Part shown: piece by piece, positions 39,795 through 45,113 of the stretch | Layout: each line of letters begins with the position of its first letter | Numbering within the stretch: the first letter of the stretch is position 1 | Source: Sulfurimonas sp. | GTDB lineage: Bacteria; Campylobacterota; Campylobacteria; Campylobacterales; Sulfurimonadaceae | Direction: 5' to 3' | Assembly: GCA_027013295.1 (NCBI GenBank) | Contig: JALUXP010000093.1 | Location: forward strand, 1-45,113 | DNA: 45,113 nt | The notes under the pieces: model-generated | What the model saw: only the letters and a program-made list of their open reading frames with translations | Told to the model about the DNA's origin: nothing | The model's database searches: none | Made by a program: the position numbers and the translations under genes

Positions 39795-41720
39795 TTAAAC
39801 TCCTAAACCAGATAGCATAATCACTATACTATCAGAATGTCTAGCTGCAAGTCCGAAAACCACAGCTAATGATAGTAGTCCGATTAAACCTGCTACCATC
39901 CATTTAAGCATAGTAGATAAGTTTCCACTTTGCATCCCTCTTGTTTGTTCAGCAGTCGTGTAAAATGCGTTTGCGATTCCATCAACTGTTGCATCTACAA
40001 CCTTCATATCTATTTTTTCCCAGAATATGGTAGAAAGTTCTCTATATGGTTTTACTAAATACTCTGCATAAAAATGAGGAATATAGTATTGGTTAATAAG
40101 AAGTTTATATTTAAAACTTTGCTCCATTGCACTTGTACCATCTGGAACTTTTATATCTGGCGACATATATTTTTTATATGCATAGAAGATTGAAGCAATT
40201 ACAAATACTTGTGTACCAATAGTCATAATCCAATATGTTAAATGATCGTGTATATGATACTCTGTAGCTGGCAATAGAGTAGTTACCATCTCAAAGAATC
40301 CACCTTTAAAAAGAAATCCAGAGATGATCGCCAATAAAAGTAATGGACTCATCGCAATAAGCATAAACTTGTACGCTTCGTGAGGATGAAAACCAAGTGC
40401 AGTATGTCTATCTTTACCATGAAAGATGAGGGCAATGATTCTAAAACTATAAAAAGCTGTTAAACCAGCAGTAAGGAGTAAGACTCCATAGATAATGAGG
40501 TGATGATCAACAAAAGCAGCCTCAAGAATAAGATCTTTTGAAAAGAAACCAGCTAATGGGAAGATTCCAGCTAATGCAACAGAAGCAAGAGTCATCATAA
40601 TCATAGTCCATTTCATCCCCTTGCCAAGTCCACCCATTTTAAATGGGTCTAACTCACTATCCATAGCGTGCATAACATTACCAGCACCTAAGAAAAGAAG
40701 TGCTTTGAAAAATGCGTGAGCCATAAGGTGAAAGAGTGCTACCCAGTAAGCGCCTAAGCCCGCAGCAGCAAACATATATCCAAGTTGAGACAATGTTGAG
40801 TAAGCGATAACTCTTTTAATGTCACGATTTACCAATGCCATAGTAGCTGCAAAGATAGCAACAAAAGCACCAAGACTCGCGATAAATAAACCAACATTGG
40901 GGATAAGTGCATAAAGTTCGTTTGAGCGAACTACTAAGTAAACCCCAGCAGTTACCATTGTCGCTGCGTGAATAAGTGCAGAAACAGGAGTTGGACCTTC
41001 CATTGCATCTGCAAGCCAAGTATGAAGTGGAAACTGTGCTGATTTACCCATAGCTCCAATAAATAAGAAAATTCCTATCCAAACTAAGGTAGTCGTATCA
41101 AGTGTAGCCATTGCAGGGAATACAATATCATACTGCAAAGAACCAGTGTTCCAATAGATTAGGAATATACCGATAAGCATACCCAGGTCAGCAATACGGT
41201 TCATAATAAATGCTTCGTTTGCTGCCCATGTAGCACTCTCTTTTTGATACCAAAAGCCAATGAGACCCCATGAACAAAGACCAACACCTTCCCAACCTAT
41301 GAAAAGACCAGCGAAATTATCACTCATAACGAGAATCATCATAGAAAAAACAAATGCTGAAAGCCATGCAAAGAAACGGTTAAAACCTTTATCGTGATCC
41401 ATGTAACCAATGGCATAGACATGCACAACAGTTGAAACTAGAGTAACAACCATCATCATTGTAACACTCACTTGATCAACAACAAAACCAAATGGGATAT
41501 ACAATCCCCCAGTTTCCATCCAAGTCATCATCTCAACATGAAGTGTTGAATTTGTACCGAGTACAAAAAATAAAAGAATCGTTGAACTTGTCAGTGAAAC
41601 ACCAAGTAAGATACTTGGAACTATGCCAGCCCACTTTGTCTTAGCAGACATACTAAAAAGTGCAGCAAACAAAGAGCCAACCAATGGTGAGAACAGTGCT
41701 GTATATAAAAATAATTCCAT
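39795..41720 (-). CDS. nuoL: NADH-quinone oxidoreductase subunit L
   Basis: GWEGVGLCSWGLIGFWYQ; AQFPLHTWLADAMEGPTPVSALIHAATMVTAGVYLV; AYSTLSQLGYMFAAAGLG; 641 aa. Confidence 0.97.
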   Translation of the reverse strand: MELFLYTALFSPLVGSLFAALFSMSAKTKWAGIVPSILLGVSLTSSTILLFFVLGTNSTLHVEMMTWMETGGLYIPFGFVVDQVSVTMMMVVTLVSTVVHVYAIGYMDHDKGFNRFFAWLSAFVFSMMILVMSDNFAGLFIGWEGVGLCSWGLIGFWYQKESATWAANEAFIMNRIADLGMLIGIFLIYWNTGSLQYDIVFPAMATLDTTTLVWIGIFLFIGAMGKSAQFPLHTWLADAMEGPTPVSALIHAATMVTAGVYLVVRSNELYALIPNVGLFIASLGAFVAIFAATMALVNRDIKRVIAYSTLSQLGYMFAAAGLGAYWVALFHLMAHAFFKALLFLGAGNVMHAMDSELDPFKMGGLGKGMKWTMIMMTLASVALAGIFPLAGFFSKDLILEAAFVDHHLIIYGVLLLTAGLTAFYSFRIIALIFHGKDRHTALGFHPHEAYKFMLIAMSPLLLLAIISGFLFKGGFFEMVTTLLPATEYHIHDHLTYWIMTIGTQVFVIASIFYAYKKYMSPDIKVPDGTSAMEQSFKYKLLINQYYIPHFYAEYLVKPYRELSTIFWEKIDMKVVDATVDGIANAFYTTAEQTRGMQSGNLSTMLKWMVAGLIGLLSLAVVFGLAARHSDSIVIMLSGLGV

Positions 41721-41724
41721 CGCT

Positions 41725-42033
41725 CTATCCTTTCATCGTATTGAGATAATCAAGATCAATGTTGTTGTAGCGTTTATGCCATACAATCAAAAGACCAAGT
41801 CCGACAGCAACTTCTGATGCGGCGATTGCAATAACAAAAAATGCAAACATCTGACCAGTCAAATCACCATAATAATGTGAAATCGCCGCAAAAGCGATAT
41901 TTACAGAGTTGAGTAAAATCTCTGTTGCAAAGAAGAGCATCAAAAGATTTTTTCTTCTCATCACACCAACTAAACCGATACTAAAAAGAATCGTCGATAA
42001 AACAAGATAATGATTTAGTCCAATTTCCATCAT
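41725..42033 (-). CDS. nuoK: NADH-quinone oxidoreductase subunit K
   Basis: NHYLVLSTILFSIGLVGVMRRKNLLMLFFATEILLNSVNIAFAA; AASEVAVGLGLLIVWHKR; 102 aa. Confidence 0.97.
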   Translation of the reverse strand: MMEIGLNHYLVLSTILFSIGLVGVMRRKNLLMLFFATEILLNSVNIAFAAISHYYGDLTGQMFAFFVIAIAASEVAVGLGLLIVWHKRYNNIDLDYLNTMKG

Positions 42034-42605
42034 AGAAGAGCCTTTTTACTTTTTTTCTCTTTACGCATATCTTGTATCTCTTTCTCAGTCATTAAAGTTA
42101 AAGATGCATCCATCTTCTTACCAGCGAGAACAATACCAGATATCATAGCGACAAGTAACATTATAGCTGCTACTTCAAAAGGTACAAGGTATTTTGTAAA
42201 CAATACAACTCCCACTTCTTGCGTATTTCCAGCTTCACCGATAGGGTAAAGAGCTATAATATTATCACTAAGAATTGGAGCTGAGAAAATAAGCACTACT
42301 AAAACAGCAGCTACAGTCGCTAAACCTACTACAATATACTTATTTCCTTGTTTCTCTTTTACCTCTCTTGTTGTGTCAAAGAACATCATACCAAATGAGT
42401 AAAGAGCCATAACAGCACCAGAATAAACAACTATCTGAACTGCACCTAAGAAATCAGCACCCAATATAAAGAAAAATGCCGATATAAAAATCATCCCTGC
42501 TGCTAACGCTGTTAGAGCGTATAACGCCTGTGATGTTGTTACAGTTATGTAAAACATCGCGATCGTTAAAAAAGCAAACAGATAAAAAGCAATAGCTTCA
42601 AACAT
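42030..42605 (-). CDS. nuoJ: NADH-quinone oxidoreductase subunit J
   Basis: AFFFILGADFLGAVQIVVYSGAVMALYSFGMMFF; overlaps nuoK by 4 nt. Confidence 0.96.
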   Translation of the reverse strand: MFEAIAFYLFAFLTIAMFYITVTTSQALYALTALAAGMIFISAFFFILGADFLGAVQIVVYSGAVMALYSFGMMFFDTTREVKEKQGNKYIVVGLATVAAVLVVLIFSAPILSDNIIALYPIGEAGNTQEVGVVLFTKYLVPFEVAAIMLLVAMISGIVLAGKKMDASLTLMTEKEIQDMRKEKKSKKALL

Positions 42606-42616
42606 ACCTAAACTCC

Positions 42617-43240
42617 TTAATATGCGAGAGGTGTTTTTTTAACACGCTCATCTTCATGTGGTGTAATAGCACCAAAACCTTCAAACTCAAGTTGTTTGCC
42701 CTCTTTCATCACATCGATCGGTGTAAGCATAGACTCAAAGTCTACAAAATGCTCCCTCTGATCACTTGCATTTTCATACTCACCACCATGCACTATCGCT
42801 AACTCTGGACAAACTTCTGCACAGTAACCACAATAGATACAACGACCTAAGTTAATAGTATATTCTGAAACCTCTTTACGAGAGTTCTCATCGATCTTTG
42901 TATCCATCTTGATACAGTTAGAGATACAGATCTTCTCGCAAAGACCACAACCAATACATCGCTCAGTATCACTCTCCCATAACCTCTGCATCTTATGCAC
43001 AGCACGGTAGCGAGGACCAATAGGCATCTTCTCTTCTGGATATTTTATTGTATGGGTGTCAAAACGAATCATCTCTCTCATAACTACCCATAAACCTACA
43101 AAAAGCTCTAGCTTAAAAGTTCTATCTATAACACGCTTAAATCTACCCCAGTTTGTAGTGGGATAATCAGCGATATCTACTTGAAAATAACCATTTTCTG
43201 ATACATTTCTATCATTCAATTGTTCTTGATTCATCATCAC
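42617..43240 (-). CDS. nuoI: NADH-quinone oxidoreductase subunit I
   Basis: Two 4Fe-4S motifs: CIGCGLCEKICISNC and CIYCGYCAEVCPELAIVHG. Confidence 0.97.
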   Translation of the reverse strand: MMMNQEQLNDRNVSENGYFQVDIADYPTTNWGRFKRVIDRTFKLELFVGLWVVMREMIRFDTHTIKYPEEKMPIGPRYRAVHKMQRLWESDTERCIGCGLCEKICISNCIKMDTKIDENSRKEVSEYTINLGRCIYCGYCAEVCPELAIVHGGEYENASDQREHFVDFESMLTPIDVMKEGKQLEFEGFGAITPHEDERVKKTPLAY

Positions 43241-43243
43241 CCC

Positions 43244-44224
43244 TTACATCATCACAAAGCCAGTGATTACTACATTAATCACGGCTATTGGCATGAGAAT
43301 TTTCCAACACAACATCATAAGTTGATCTGGTCTTACATCTGGCCATGCAGCTCTTGTCCACAAGAAAAAGAAGAAGAAAAATGCCATCTTACCTAAAAGT
43401 GCAAATGCACCCAACACTGAACCATCTCCAAAACCACCTAAAAAGATAAGTGGAATCACAAAAGAGATAAAGAACATATTTGCGTACTCTCCAATAAAGA
43501 AAAGTCCCCATCTCATACCCGAATACTCAGTACCAAAACCATCAATAATCTCATGATCATTTGCTACTAAGTGAAATGGTGTACGACCAGTTTCAGCAAA
43601 TGCAGCGATCCAAAAAAGGATGAATGCTACTGGCTGAGAAAAGACTAACCAACCATTTACTGCTTGATAGTTATTAAAATCCACAAGTGAAAGTGAACCA
43701 ACTATCATAATTGGAGCAAGTATAGAAAGTCCTGTAACTACCTCATAAGAGATAAATACAGCAGCACCACGAGCAGCAGAAAGTAGTGAAAACTTATTTG
43801 CTGAGGCCATACCACCAAGAAGTGGACCATAAAGACCAACCCCCATAATCCCAAGGATATATAATATACCGATGTTAATATCAGCGACAATAGGATGAAC
43901 CTCATATCCACCTATGCTAAATGATGGTAAAAATGGAATAGCTGCCGCTGCCATAAATGCAGTAGCTGCTGTGATAACTGGAGCTATCTTAAAGATACGC
44001 CCAACTACATTTGTTGGGATAATATCCTCTTTTGTAAAGAGTTTCACACCATCAGCTGCAACTTGAAGTAAACCGTATGGTCCAACATAGGTTGGTCCAA
44101 GACGGCGTTGCATAAATGCAAGTATCTTTCTTTCAAAGTAAGTACCAATACCAGCTAAAGCTGAAAATACGAGTAAAATGACAACGATTTTTATAACCGT
44201 TTCAATTAAATATGCTGTTTCCAT
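43244..44224 (-). CDS. nuoH: NADH-quinone oxidoreductase subunit H
   Basis: YFERKILAFMQRRLGPTYVGPYGLLQVAADGVKLFTKEDIIP; AETGRTPFHLVANDHEIIDGFGTEYSGMRWGLFFIGEY. Confidence 0.97.
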   Translation of the reverse strand: METAYLIETVIKIVVILLVFSALAGIGTYFERKILAFMQRRLGPTYVGPYGLLQVAADGVKLFTKEDIIPTNVVGRIFKIAPVITAATAFMAAAAIPFLPSFSIGGYEVHPIVADINIGILYILGIMGVGLYGPLLGGMASANKFSLLSAARGAAVFISYEVVTGLSILAPIMIVGSLSLVDFNNYQAVNGWLVFSQPVAFILFWIAAFAETGRTPFHLVANDHEIIDGFGTEYSGMRWGLFFIGEYANMFFISFVIPLIFLGGFGDGSVLGAFALLGKMAFFFFFFLWTRAAWPDVRPDQLMMLCWKILMPIAVINVVITGFVMM

Positions 44225-44227
44225 ATA

Positions 44228-45113
44228 TTACACCTTTTCTATCGAAGCTGTACTAAAGCGATAACCACTAAAGAGAGCCTCTGAGTTTAATTTTGAATCA
44301 AATGTTGGCAATATCACTATATCACCACCAATTTTATTATCACTTACCACATTTGCAACAAGTTCACCAGACGCAGTCTTCACTTTTACTATGTCACCTT
44401 CATTGAAATCACTTGCACTGAGATAATCAGCACTCATATAAACACCGCTCACTTCATCTAAGTTGGTTGTTTTATTTGTGAAATCACTAAATTGTCTTAC
44501 AGGGTTTGCTTTATAGATAAGCATACCCTCAAGTTTTTCTTCCTGAATTGGCTCTACTGTTTGCTTAGGAGATCTTCTTACTTTCATATTCTCAAGAACA
44601 TAGCCACGATGCTCTGTACCATCGTTATCATAATGATTTGGAAGTGCATCAAACTCCACAGCTTTAAACCCATTTGCAGTTGGAAGTTGCACTGTATAAT
44701 CAACTGTTAACTCTGCATTGAAGCCAAGCTTATTTGCAATATCATTAAGCACATAACCATTATAACCAAGTGCTGCATTGGTTGGGTTGACTCTTTTATT
44801 GATAGAAGTTAAAGTCCCCTCTTGTTGATTGAGTGCTGGCATATCTAAGTCACCATCACCTAGAGCAGACAAGGTAAAGTCCCCTTTTGTGTTATAACCA
44901 ACTGTATATGACCCCACCTCATCATCTAACTCACAAATCAAACTCACGCCAAGTGTATTTGTAAGATTTGGGATCATCGTAAGTTCAAACTCTGAGTATC
45001 TCTCAATGAGTCCAAGTAAACGAGCCAAGTTTTTAGAGTTTGGATGTGTATAAAGGTCAGGTCCAGCAATAAGAGCAAAAGTATCTTTCTTCTTAAGATT
45101 TTTCTCTAAAGTA
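44228..45113 (-). CDS. nuoG: NADH-quinone oxidoreductase subunit G, C-terminal part (N-terminus outside window)
   Basis: Frame remains open to the window end (LEKNLKKKDTFALIAGPDLYTHPNSKNLARLLGLIER...); C-terminal molybdopterin-oxidoreductase-like domain; position next to nuoH. Confidence 0.85.
   Translation of the reverse strand, partial: TLEKNLKKKDTFALIAGPDLYTHPNSKNLARLLGLIERYSEFELTMIPNLTNTLGVSLICELDDEVGSYTVGYNTKGDFTLSALGDGDLDMPALNQQEGTLTSINKRVNPTNAALGYNGYVLNDIANKLGFNAELTVDYTVQLPTANGFKAVEFDALPNHYDNDGTEHRGYVLENMKVRRSPKQTVEPIQEEKLEGMLIYKANPVRQFSDFTNKTTNLDEVSGVYMSADYLSASDFNEGDIVKVKTASGELVANVVSDNKIGGDIVILPTFDSKLNSEALFSGYRFSTASIEKV

Noticed and set aside
1-45113. CRISPR array, prophage, IS element, rRNA or tRNA gene
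   Set aside because: No regularly spaced direct repeats, no transposase/integrase/phage proteins, and no recognisable rRNA or tRNA sequence in the intergenic gaps I read.

Overview
This window is chromosomal DNA from a Campylobacterota (epsilonproteobacterial) genome, most like Sulfurimonas and relatives. That placement is inferred from protein families and gene order; no database search was possible. Most of the window is housekeeping: secD(partial)-yajC, lnt, ppk1 with a gamma-carbonic anhydrase, tkt-ispA-type polyprenyl synthase, PDZ-protein-ybaB-panD, murE-TPR-nfu, rpsB-tsf, a bcp-type peroxiredoxin, a PHP phosphatase, cheZ, a U32 peptidase, purE, DUF3972, DUF89, a CvfB-like protein, plsC, trpB, and a nuoG(partial)-H-I-J-K-L-M-N operon followed by a large TPR protein whose size and position match PflA. 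No rRNA, tRNA, CRISPR array, transposase or prophage was recognised. The observations most worth following up are: (1) a lipoprotein M6-type metalloprotease that lacks the usual M6 N-terminal region, directly upstream of a separately secreted 122-aa protein that looks like that missing region (a possible trans-acting prodomain or inhibitor); (2) two copies of an intergenic element with a shared 21-nt core and a palindrome whose two arms differ between copies but remain self-complementary; (3) a structured ~97-nt element downstream of purE containing a perfect 16-bp palindrome; (4) a CheZ-like protein with FliM-like and CheZ-like short motifs at opposite ends; (5) toxin-antitoxin-like relics and orphans.
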